The translations under genes were made by a program, and so were the position numbers. Positions 1-6,862 of a stretch of 64,000 nt of DNA are shown piece after piece (position 1 is the first letter of the stretch; each line of letters opens with the position of its first letter). Source of the DNA: Treponema sp. UBA4267. GTDB taxonomy: Bacteria; Spirochaetota; Spirochaetia; Treponematales; Treponemataceae. The stretch lies in NCBI GenBank assembly GCA_002395155.1, contig DGWD01000006.1, positions 37,060-101,059 of the forward strand, in the 5' to 3' direction. The notes under the pieces were generated by a model that saw nothing but the letters and a program-made list of their open reading frames with translations, made no database searches and was not told where the DNA came from.

Positions 1-477
1 TTGATTCTTGTATTCATGTTAGTTTTCTACAAGGCATCTGGTATAAATGCAGTTGTTGCTCAGGTTTTGAACTTGTATATGATGTTCTCTATCCTTTCAG
101 CTTTTAATTACACTCTTACACTTTCATCAATCGCCGGTATGATTCTTACAATCGGTATGGCCGTTGATGCCAATGTACTTGTATTTGAACGTATTAAAGA
201 AGAGTTGAGACAGGGTAAAACTCGTGCAGTTGCAATTGCTATGGGATTCGATAATGCATTCTGGGCAATTCTTGACTCTAACATTACAACCTTTATTGCT
301 GCTATGTTCCTTGCCGCTCTTGGAACTGGAGCTGTACAGGGATTCGCAGTTTCATTGGCAATAGGTGTAATTTCATCTGTGTTCACAGCTTTGTTCGTAT
401 CTCGCTTAATGTTCGACTTTGATACAGATGTTCTTCATGCTAAGAAAGTAAGCATTGGTTGGGGGATTAAACAATGA
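1..477 (+). CDS. secD: Protein translocase subunit SecD, C-terminal part (5' end outside window)
   Basis: This is the last ~158 residues of SecD; the reading frame is open at the window edge, so the true start lies upstream. SecD works with SecF in the inner membrane, using the proton motive force to help the Sec channel release exported proteins. The visible part has several hydrophobic segments and the conserved stretch GMAVDANVLVFERIKEEL typical of the last membrane bundle of SecD/RND-type proteins. Its stop codon overlaps the secF start in an ATGA arrangement at 474-477, so the two are translationally coupled. Identity is firm; only the missing N-terminus is uncertain. Confidence 0.95.
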   Translation: MILVFMLVFYKASGINAVVAQVLNLYMMFSILSAFNYTLTLSSIAGMILTIGMAVDANVLVFERIKEELRQGKTRAVAIAMGFDNAFWAILDSNITTFIAAMFLAALGTGAVQGFAVSLAIGVISSVFTALFVSRLMFDFDTDVLHAKKVSIGWGIKQ

Positions 478-1685
478 AAAAGACAATAAACTTTAGTAAA
501 GGATTTATTCCTGCATCAATCATCAGCTGCTTAATTATTATTTTTGGACTTGTTGGTCTTTTTACAAAAGGAATCAACTTAGGTTTGGATTTTAAGCCTG
601 GTCTTATTGAAGAAGTTCGTGTTGCTAATCCTGTAGCAAACATTGTTTATAATGGTTCTGCAAAGATTTCTGTTGAATTGTCTGCTGGTCAGATGGATTT
701 GATTATTTCTGGTACAGGTGCTACAAACGAAACTAAATCTTTCAATTTTGCAGTACTTACAGATGTAAACTCTTTGGCTGCAGAAGTAAATAAGGTTGAT
801 GGTGTTGTAATGACTGTTAATGACGGTTCTTACGATACAACAAAATTATTCTTGAACTCGGCTGCATCAACACAGCTTACAACTACACCTTTGCAGATTT
901 ATCCTGCAGGTACTTCTTCTATTACAACTGATGATTTAAGAGATGCACTTGGAAGTGAAAATGTTTCTATTAAGCAGCTTGGTTCAGGGGCAGATGCTTC
1001 TTACCAGATTCGTATGGCAGTAGCCGAAGGTGATGGACAGGAAGATTTACAGTCAGCTGTAAATGAAAAACTTAACAATAAGTTTGGAAAAGATAATGTT
1101 GCTATTGTAAAGACAGACTTTATTGGTGCTGGAATGTCTAAGTCTACAACTCAGAAATCAATTATTATGTTCGTATTCGTTGTACTTTTGATTTGGTTGT
1201 ATGCCGCTATTCGTTTCCACTGGGACTTTGCTTTAGGTGCTGTAATTGCTTTGCTCCACGATACTTTGATTATGCTCACATTTATCTGCTGGTCTGGTAT
1301 GGAATTCTCTACAACAGTTTTGGCTGCTGTACTTACAATTGTAGGTTACTCAATCAACGCTACTGTAGTTATTTTGGACCGCATCCGTTACAACTTAAAG
1401 ATGATGCCAGAAGTAAAGAGTTTTAATGAAATTTTGAACAAATCTTTGTCTGATACTTTGGTTCGCTCTATTTTGACAACAGTTACAACTTTGATGGCTG
1501 TAGTTTCTTTGTATGTTTTCACAACTGGAAGCATCAAAGACTTCTCTCTTGCTTTGATTGTAGGTTTGATTAGTGGTATGTACTCATCAATCTTTATTTC
1601 AAGTGCATTTATCAGTCTTTCAAGAAAGAACTGGAAGCCAGAATTCGGTGTTCACCATTCATTAAAATCTGGTTCTGAAGAGTAG
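474..1685 (+). CDS. secF: Protein translocase subunit SecF
   Basis: SecF is the partner of SecD in the accessory Sec translocon complex. The 403-residue product has an N-terminal membrane segment (about residues 11-31), a periplasmic domain of ~200 residues, and a C-terminal bundle of five hydrophobic segments with the conserved ATVVILDRIRYNL stretch (about residues 300-312) that matches the equivalent motif in SecD. Length is somewhat above the ~300-320 residues common in other bacteria because the periplasmic domain is longer. The gene overlaps secD by four bases and is followed by a good intrinsic terminator, so it closes the operon. Confidence 0.95.
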   Translation: MKKTINFSKGFIPASIISCLIIIFGLVGLFTKGINLGLDFKPGLIEEVRVANPVANIVYNGSAKISVELSAGQMDLIISGTGATNETKSFNFAVLTDVNSLAAEVNKVDGVVMTVNDGSYDTTKLFLNSAASTQLTTTPLQIYPAGTSSITTDDLRDALGSENVSIKQLGSGADASYQIRMAVAEGDGQEDLQSAVNEKLNNKFGKDNVAIVKTDFIGAGMSKSTTQKSIIMFVFVVLLIWLYAAIRFHWDFALGAVIALLHDTLIMLTFICWSGMEFSTTVLAAVLTIVGYSINATVVILDRIRYNLKMMPEVKSFNEILNKSLSDTLVRSILTTVTTLMAVVSLYVFTTGSIKDFSLALIVGLISGMYSSIFISSAFISLSRKNWKPEFGVHHSLKSGSEE

Positions 1686-1701
1686 TTAGATTTTTTGTTT
1701 A

Positions 1702-1735
1702 TAAAACGTCCTGTTTACGCAGGGCGTTTTTTTTT
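1702..1735 (+). terminator. Intrinsic terminator after secF
   Basis: An 11-bp stem (AAAACGTCCTG paired with CAGGGCGTTTT, one G-T wobble) with a TTTACG loop is followed by a run of T. It ends the secDF operon. Confidence 0.85.
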
Positions 1736-1741
1736 GTGCAC

Positions 1742-1798
1742 TTTTTGCTTAGCAAAAATGCGTTAATTAAACAATGGCGTTTACGGCATTGTTTAATT
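1742..1798. repeat. Two adjacent inverted repeats in the secF-ispH gap
   Basis: Positions 1742-1758 form TTTTTGCT/AGCAAAAA with a one-base centre. Positions 1765-1798 form a perfect 12-bp pair (AATTAAACAATG / CATTGTTTAATT) around a 10-base loop. Neither has a T-tract suited to a second terminator on the + strand. They could be protein-binding palindromes or remnants of small repeats; no function is assigned. Confidence 0.5.
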
Positions 1799-1820
1799 TG
1801 CCCTTAAAGATTTACCTGTG

Positions 1821-1849
1821 TTTCAAAAAAATCCTCTTTATGTTATCTT
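1821..1849 (+). promoter_or_regulatory. Candidate ispH promoter, leaderless geometry
   Basis: TTTCAA (1821-1826), a 17-base spacer and TATCTT (1844-1849) resemble a sigma-70 promoter. The -10 box ends six bases before the ispH ATG at 1856, so transcription should begin at or next to the start codon. No purine-rich ribosome binding site is seen. Matches to consensus are partial, so this is a candidate only. Confidence 0.45.
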
Positions 1850-1855
1850 ATTGCT

Positions 1856-2713
1856 ATGCAAGTTATTCGTTCTGATGTTATGGGCTTTTGTTTTGGTGTA
1901 AGGCGTGCCGTTGAATGGGCACAAAAGGCTCTGTCAGAAAATTCTCAAAATAAAGTTTATTCTCTTGGTCCTCTAATTCATAATGAAAGTGCTTTAAGGG
2001 CATTGGGGCAAGAAGGTTTAAAAACTGTGGAATCTGATGATGTAGAAGCAATTCCTTCTGGAGCTGTTGTAATAATCAGAGCTCATGGTGTTCCTCCATC
2101 ACTTGTAAAAAAATTGGAAGAGAAGGGCTGTAAAATTGTAGATGCAACATGTCCAAGAGTAAAGGCCAGTCAAAAAATGGTGGAACGTTATTCTTCGGAT
2201 GATGATTATGTGGTTCTTGCAGGCGATAGAAATCATGGGGAAGTAATTGCAATTGCGGGTTATGCCGGAAAAAATTTTTGCCAGATACAGAATTACGAAG
2301 AAGCTAAATATTTTAAAATACCAGATGTAGAAAATAAACATGTAGTTCTTTTGGGGCAAACAACCTACAGTCCTGTAGAATTTGAAAAAATTACAAATCT
2401 GTTTAAATCTGAATTTAAGAATCTGGATGTAATGAATACAATTTGTCCTGCTACTAATGAAAGACAAAATGCACTTTTAGAATTATGCAAAAAAGTTGAT
2501 GGAGTTCTGGTAATTGGTGGAAAAATGTCCGCTAATACTAAGAGACTTTATCAAACTGCTAGTGAACATTGTAAGTATGCGGCTCATATTCAGACTGCTG
2601 CAGATATTCCGGAGGAGTTTTTTAGCTTGGAAAAAGTTGGAATAACTGCCGGAGCTTCTACTCCAGACGAAATTATTGACCAGGTAGAGGCAGCTCTTCT
2701 TCATCATAAATAG
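1856..2713 (+). CDS. ispH: 4-hydroxy-3-methylbut-2-enyl diphosphate reductase
   Basis: IspH (LytB) is the cytoplasmic 4Fe-4S enzyme that makes the last step of the MEP isoprenoid pathway, reducing HMBPP to IPP and DMAPP. The 285-residue protein starts with the family signature GFCFGVRRAV; the three cluster-binding cysteines are visible at residues 12, 99 (DATCPRV) and 197 (NTICPATNERQ). HGV and HGE motifs supply the conserved substrate-binding histidines. Length is normal for the short single-domain form. It stands alone between hairpins upstream and the ndk promoter downstream. No Shine-Dalgarno sequence precedes the ATG; see the promoter entry. Confidence 0.95.
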   Translation: MQVIRSDVMGFCFGVRRAVEWAQKALSENSQNKVYSLGPLIHNESALRALGQEGLKTVESDDVEAIPSGAVVIIRAHGVPPSLVKKLEEKGCKIVDATCPRVKASQKMVERYSSDDDYVVLAGDRNHGEVIAIAGYAGKNFCQIQNYEEAKYFKIPDVENKHVVLLGQTTYSPVEFEKITNLFKSEFKNLDVMNTICPATNERQNALLELCKKVDGVLVIGGKMSANTKRLYQTASEHCKYAAHIQTAADIPEEFFSLEKVGITAGASTPDEIIDQVEAALLHHK

Positions 2714-2720
2714 GGGATTG

Positions 2721-2749
2721 TTGAAAAGACATCTTTAATCTGATATAAT
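2721..2749 (+). promoter_or_regulatory. Promoter of ndk
   Basis: TTGAAA (2721-2726), exactly 17 bases, then TATAAT (2744-2749): a near-consensus sigma-70 promoter. The expected start of transcription (about 2755-2757) is only a few bases before the ATG at 2759, so the transcript would have almost no leader. Confidence 0.7.
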
Positions 2750-2758
2750 ACAAGGATT

Positions 2759-3202
2759 ATGAGTAGATGTTTTGCTATGTTAAAACCAGGTGTAGTTAAT
2801 AGACGTCTGGTAGGTGAAGTTATTTCGCGCCTTGAAAAAAAAGGATTTAAGATTGTTGGTTTAAAATTAGTTCACCCAACAAAAGAATTGGCTGCAGCAC
2901 ATTATGCTGAGCACCAGGGAAAGCCATTTTATGATGGTCTTATTAATTATTTGGTTTCAGGACCCGTTGTAGCAATTGCTTTACAGGCAGATGATTGTGT
3001 AGCATTAGTTAGAAAATTGGTAGGTAAAACAAAGCCAACAGAAGCTGAACCAGGAACAATTCGTGGTGATTATTGTACACACACAGAACGTAATATTATT
3101 CATGCATCTGACAGCGACGAATCTGCTGAACGTGAATTAAAGCTCTGGTTTAAAGACGAAGAAATATTTGATTGGACCGATTGTGAAGCCGGTTGGTATT
3201 AA
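2759..3202 (+). CDS. ndk: Nucleoside diphosphate kinase
   Basis: Ndk moves the gamma phosphate of ATP onto other (d)NDPs, keeping nucleotide pools balanced in the cytoplasm. The 147-residue product has the family fold markers: MLKPGVV near the N-terminus, the arginine-rich PGTIRGDY loop, and the active-site histidine at residue 115 in NIIHASDS, which becomes phosphorylated. Length is typical. It has its own near-consensus promoter and no clear ribosome binding site beyond a weak AAGGA that overlaps the expected transcription start. A terminator follows. Confidence 0.95.
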   Translation: MSRCFAMLKPGVVNRRLVGEVISRLEKKGFKIVGLKLVHPTKELAAAHYAEHQGKPFYDGLINYLVSGPVVAIALQADDCVALVRKLVGKTKPTEAEPGTIRGDYCTHTERNIIHASDSDESAERELKLWFKDEEIFDWTDCEAGWY

Positions 3203-3285
3203 TCGTTTTGTTATATAATAGATTCTATTATATAATTTAAAATATATAGAAGAGACTAGTTTAAGTTTCTTCTATAAAAAATATT

Positions 3286-3312
3286 TAAAGGCTCCTTATG
3301 GAGCTTTTTTTA
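3286..3312 (+). terminator. Intrinsic terminator after ndk
   Basis: GCTCC (3291-3295), loop TTAT, GGAGC (3300-3304) and a run of seven T. A weaker inverted repeat (TATAGAAGA / TCTTCTATA) lies just upstream at about 3245-3276. Confidence 0.7.
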
Positions 3313-3332
3313 TAGGTTGGAGATAGATAAAA

Positions 3333-4379
3333 ATGGAAAGTAAATCAGTCGGAGTTATTGGTGGTGGTGCCTGGGGTACAGGTTTAGCACAAGCTCTTGC
3401 TAGAGGAAATCATAATGTTCAGATTTGGGCATTGGAAGATGAAGTTGTTGAATCTATCAACAAAGAGCATGAAAATAAACGATATCTACCTGGTTATAAA
3501 TTATCTGAAAAAATAACTTGTTCAAACGATATTATTGAAGTTGCAACTGGAAAAGAATTCATTTTTATTGCTTCTCCATCACTTTATCTTGCAAGTACTG
3601 TTTCTAAAATTGTAAATGTACCAAATATTGCAGATGGTTCTACTGTAATTGCGGCTCTTACCAAGGGCTTTGTTCCATCTGAAAAAGGACCTGGTTTAAT
3701 TCTTGATACAATTGAAGCTTCTTTGCCAGAAGTTTATAAGGATTGTACTGTTTATGTTGCAGGTCCATCTCATGCTGAAGAGGTTGCAATGGGCAAACTT
3801 ACAGGTTTGGTTGCTGCTTCTTTAAATCCAAAAAACTCTATTAGAGTTCGTGAGCTTTTGAAGGTTCCAGGACTTTATTCTGTATCAAGTTTTGATGTTG
3901 TTGGAGTTCAGATTTGTGCCGCTGCAAAGAATGTTGTGGCTGTTGTTTACGGAGCTTTGGATGCTCTTGCTGAAACTTCTGATTATTTTGGAGATAATGC
4001 AGAAAGTTTGCTCATGGCTGCTGGTTTGAATGAAATTCAGACTTTGGGCTTTGCAATGGGTGCAACTCATGCAGAAACTTTTACTTCTATTTCTGGGGTA
4101 GGAGATTTGGACGTAACTTGTAAATCAAAATACGGAAGAAACAGACGTTTTGGTCAGGACTTAATCAAAACTGATATGCTTTCTAAGTTTAAGAATATAG
4201 ATGATTTGATTGCAAACGTATCTAAAATTGGATATTTGCCAGAAGGTGCGATTGCTTGTAAATATGTACATGAAATTTCTCAGAAAAAAGAACTTAAGTT
4301 GCCTTTGTCGGACGGCCTTTACAAGGTTTTGAATAAGGAAATGACAGTTACTGAAGTTCTTAAAAATTTGCAGAAATAA
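3333..4379 (+). CDS. gpsA: Glycerol-3-phosphate dehydrogenase [NAD(P)+]
   Basis: GpsA reduces dihydroxyacetone phosphate to sn-glycerol-3-phosphate, the backbone for membrane phospholipids and lipoprotein lipid anchors. The 348-residue product opens with the Rossmann nucleotide-binding motif GGGAWGTGLA (residues 9-18), has the conserved AGPSHAEEV segment (near residue 144), the catalytic lysine region AAAKNVVAV (near residue 198) and the C-terminal YGRNRRFGQ element. Length matches the family. A GGAG ribosome binding site sits upstream. It is followed after 19 bases by ffh and probably shares its transcript. Confidence 0.95.
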   Translation: MESKSVGVIGGGAWGTGLAQALARGNHNVQIWALEDEVVESINKEHENKRYLPGYKLSEKITCSNDIIEVATGKEFIFIASPSLYLASTVSKIVNVPNIADGSTVIAALTKGFVPSEKGPGLILDTIEASLPEVYKDCTVYVAGPSHAEEVAMGKLTGLVAASLNPKNSIRVRELLKVPGLYSVSSFDVVGVQICAAAKNVVAVVYGALDALAETSDYFGDNAESLLMAAGLNEIQTLGFAMGATHAETFTSISGVGDLDVTCKSKYGRNRRFGQDLIKTDMLSKFKNIDDLIANVSKIGYLPEGAIACKYVHEISQKKELKLPLSDGLYKVLNKEMTVTEVLKNLQK

Positions 4380-4398
4380 GTGACCGTGGAGATTTAAG

Positions 4399-5838
4399 AT
4401 GCTAGAGAAAATTACCAGCACATTTAGTGGAATTGTAAAGAAGTTAAGTGGAAAATCTACAATTACCGAAAAAAACATCGAGGATACTGTAGAAGAAATT
4501 AAAATGGCTCTCCTTGAAGCCGATGTAAATCTTCGTGTAGTTCGTCGCTTTGTTAATTCTACAATTGAAGAGGCTAAGGGTGAAAAGGTATTAAAAGCCG
4601 TAGATCCAGGCCAGCAGTTTACAAAAATCATTTATGACAAAATGGTTTCAATGCTGGGAGACACAAAACAGGAACTTCATCTTAAGGGACCTGATACTCA
4701 GTCAATTATTCTTATGCTGGGTCTTCAGGGTGCCGGTAAAACTACTGCTGCTCATAAATTAGCTGCAAAACTTAAAAAAGATGGTCGTAAGCCTTTGCTG
4801 GTTGCTTGTGACCTGGTTCGTCCTGCAGCTGTTGAACAGTTGAGTCAGCTTGGTCAAAAAATTGGCGTTGAAGTTTATAAGGAAGATTCTAAGGATGCTG
4901 TAAAGAATGCTAAGGAATCTATTGCTTATGCACGTAAAAATGGTTATGACACCATCATCATAGATACTGCTGGACGTCTTCAGATTGATGAAGAAATGAT
5001 GGCGGAACTTGTAAAAATTAAGAAGGTAACTGATCCTGTTGAAGTTTTGCTTGTAGCTGACTCAATGACTGGTCAGAATGCAGTTGATATTGCTAAATCT
5101 TTTGATGAACAGCTTGGTCTTACTGGTGTAATTCTTACAAAGTTCGACTCAGATGCTCGTGGTGGTGCGGCTCTTTCTTTAAAGACAATTACTGGTAAAC
5201 CAATTCTTTACATTGGTACTGGTGAAAAAACTGAAGATTTTGAAGTATTCCATCCAGAAAGAATTGCTTCGCGTATTTTGGGTATGGGTGATGTTGTTTC
5301 TTTGGTTGAAAAAGCTCAGGAGACAATGGATGCAGAAGCTGCTCTTAAGATGCAGAAAAAACTTCAGCGTAATGAATTTACTCTTCAGGATATGCTGGAA
5401 CAGTTCCAGTCTGTAAAAAAGATGGGGAATATGCAGTCAATTATTGATATGATTCCTGGAATGAGTGGAATTGATGCTTCACAGATGGATATGAGCGGAA
5501 TGAAAAAGAATGAGGCCATTATCCAGTCTATGACATATAAAGAGCGATTAAATCACCTGATTATTGGTCCAAGCCGTCGTAAACGTATTGCAAAAGGTTC
5601 TGGAACTACTGTTGCCGAGGTTAATAAACTTATTAAGCAGTTTGAAAAAACAAAGCTTATGATGAAGAAGGTTAGTCGTAACCGCGGTATGCAGGGTAAG
5701 ATGATGAATCAGCTGGGACTTGATCCTTCTATGATGAATGGAATGGGAGGAGCTGGTGGTCTTGGTGGCATGGATATGAGTGCCCTCAAGGGAATGGACA
5801 TGAAAAAACTTCAGGATCTGGCTAAGAGATTCAGATAA
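4399..5838 (+). CDS. ffh: Signal recognition particle protein Ffh (SRP54)
   Basis: Ffh binds SRP RNA and signal sequences of nascent membrane proteins and docks with FtsY to deliver ribosomes to the Sec translocon. The 479-residue protein has the N-terminal helical bundle (1-95), the GTPase G domain with P-loop GLQGAGKTT (about residue 108), DTAGRLQ and TKFDSDARGG motifs, and a C-terminal M domain very rich in methionine (from about residue 325, ending in a Met/Gly-rich tail). The SRP RNA-binding GPSRRKRIAKGSG element is present near residue 389. It is downstream of gpsA and its tail precedes a dispersed repeat and a two-way terminator. Confidence 0.97.
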   Translation: MLEKITSTFSGIVKKLSGKSTITEKNIEDTVEEIKMALLEADVNLRVVRRFVNSTIEEAKGEKVLKAVDPGQQFTKIIYDKMVSMLGDTKQELHLKGPDTQSIILMLGLQGAGKTTAAHKLAAKLKKDGRKPLLVACDLVRPAAVEQLSQLGQKIGVEVYKEDSKDAVKNAKESIAYARKNGYDTIIIDTAGRLQIDEEMMAELVKIKKVTDPVEVLLVADSMTGQNAVDIAKSFDEQLGLTGVILTKFDSDARGGAALSLKTITGKPILYIGTGEKTEDFEVFHPERIASRILGMGDVVSLVEKAQETMDAEAALKMQKKLQRNEFTLQDMLEQFQSVKKMGNMQSIIDMIPGMSGIDASQMDMSGMKKNEAIIQSMTYKERLNHLIIGPSRRKRIAKGSGTTVAEVNKLIKQFEKTKLMMKKVSRNRGMQGKMMNQLGLDPSMMNGMGGAGGLGGMDMSALKGMDMKKLQDLAKRFR

Positions 5839-5851
5839 AAATTTGCAGTAT

Positions 5852-5926
5852 ATACGTCGAGTCAAGGCACGCATGCGCTTAAAGCCTTGACTTCGCCGTT
5901 TTTAGGGTTTGTAATAAACCCTAAAT
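5852..5926 (-). repeat. Dispersed two-hairpin repeat, copy A
   Basis: A ~72 bp element found three times in this window (also 13456-13528 and 58921-58992). In the shared orientation (minus strand here) it reads: hairpin TTTAGGG...CCCTAAA, a short ACGGCGAAG linker, hairpin GTCAAGGC...GCCTTGAC, then TCGACGTAT. It lies directly behind the T-tract of the terminator that serves the minus-strand gene 5975-6706. Outside these limits the three copies share no sequence. Confidence 0.8.
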
Positions 5927-5930
5927 AAAA

Positions 5931-5977
5931 AAAACTTCGCTGAAATTAATGAACTGATTTTCAGCGAAGTTTTTTTA
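5931..5977. terminator. Bidirectional terminator between ffh and the CBM48-like gene
   Basis: A perfect 15-bp stem (AAAACTTCGCTGAAA, 5931-5945, with its complement 5959-5973) carries A-runs on the left and T-runs on the right, so it can stop transcription from ffh and from the convergent gene. The right arm overlaps the stop codon area of the minus-strand gene. Confidence 0.85.
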
Positions 5978-6706
5978 GTCTACAACAATTACTGAAGCAG
6001 ACCTTCCGTCAAGTGTATAGATTTTTTCTGGATTGGTATTATCTAATACTGGTGTTAGTCCAATATAATAATTGTAGTAGTATTTGCCGCTTGTAAGAGG
6101 TAGTTCCAGTTCATAAATACCTGGTTTTGTTTCGTTCAATTCGTAAATCCATGGGTCCCAGTTTGTAAAGGTTCCTGCCAGGTGAATGGACTGGCCGCTT
6201 GCTCCCTTGTAAATAAAATGTACTGTATCTTCTGAGGTTGCCTGTGTGTATATTTGAACACTTCCAGGATCTTCTACTTTTGAAAAGTATAGATTTACAG
6301 AATCATCGTATTCTTTTTCTGGGTTTAGAGGATCTGTTGTCCACAATCCATCTAAAATAAGGCGGTATTTTATTGTTGTAAATTTATGCTGGCGTTTATA
6401 TGCATAAAACATATGCTTGCGGGTAACAACTCCATCTTCATCTGTTCGGGTCAAAATTTGGAAGGGATGAATTACCTGATAATTTTCAAAGTCAAATGCA
6501 ATTCCAACAAAACGGTAATTCGGTTCACTAGTGAAAATGATGTAGTCATCGGTAATGACCGGTGCACATGCTTTATCAATTTCGTGTAAAAGAGTATCTA
6601 ATTCAAAATTCTGGAAGTTTGAATGGTCTTCCGCATACAGTCCCATGCCCCCAACTCCAAAAAGAGTTACGGCTAAAAGGAGTGTGACAACAATTAGCTT
6701 TTTCAT
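5975..6706 (-). CDS. Secreted protein with a C-terminal glycogen-binding-like (CBM48/AMPK-beta) domain
   Basis: The product (~243 residues from the ATG at 6706; an in-frame GTG at 6712 is the alternative) begins with a signal peptide (KKLIVVTLLLAVTLFGVGG). The last ~85 residues resemble the immunoglobulin-like CBM48 fold of glycogen-branching enzymes and AMPK beta: IHLAGTFTNWDPW, then a GIYELELPLTSGKYYYNYYI strand pair. The middle part is unrecognised. No catalytic domain is attached, so it is more likely a binding or structural envelope protein than an enzyme. It is a single gene, convergent with ffh. The fold assignment is from motif reading only. Confidence 0.65.
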   Translation of the reverse strand: MKKLIVVTLLLAVTLFGVGGMGLYAEDHSNFQNFELDTLLHEIDKACAPVITDDYIIFTSEPNYRFVGIAFDFENYQVIHPFQILTRTDEDGVVTRKHMFYAYKRQHKFTTIKYRLILDGLWTTDPLNPEKEYDDSVNLYFSKVEDPGSVQIYTQATSEDTVHFIYKGASGQSIHLAGTFTNWDPWIYELNETKPGIYELELPLTSGKYYYNYYIGLTPVLDNTNPEKIYTLDGRSASVIVVD

Positions 6707-6813
6707 AATCACTTTATCGGCCTATAAAAAAAAGAGTTTAGGGTTTTTATTTAATGGATAATTTAATAAGAAAAGTCTTAAGTCAAACTAAAAAACGTCC
6801 GTTAGTTTAAAGG

Positions 6814-6839
6814 TATAATTAGACTTGTAATTTACAAGT
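6814..6839 (+). promoter_or_regulatory. -10 box and palindrome upstream of the FlcA-like gene
   Basis: TATAAT at 6814-6819 (no convincing -35 box) is followed by a perfect palindrome, ACTTGTAA-T-TTACAAGT (6823-6839), and then a TGGAG ribosome binding site. The palindrome covers the expected transcription start and 5' leader, a position suited to an operator or an RNA hairpin. Confidence 0.55.
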
Positions 6840-6862
6840 GATGTGGAGTAAAATTAAACGAT

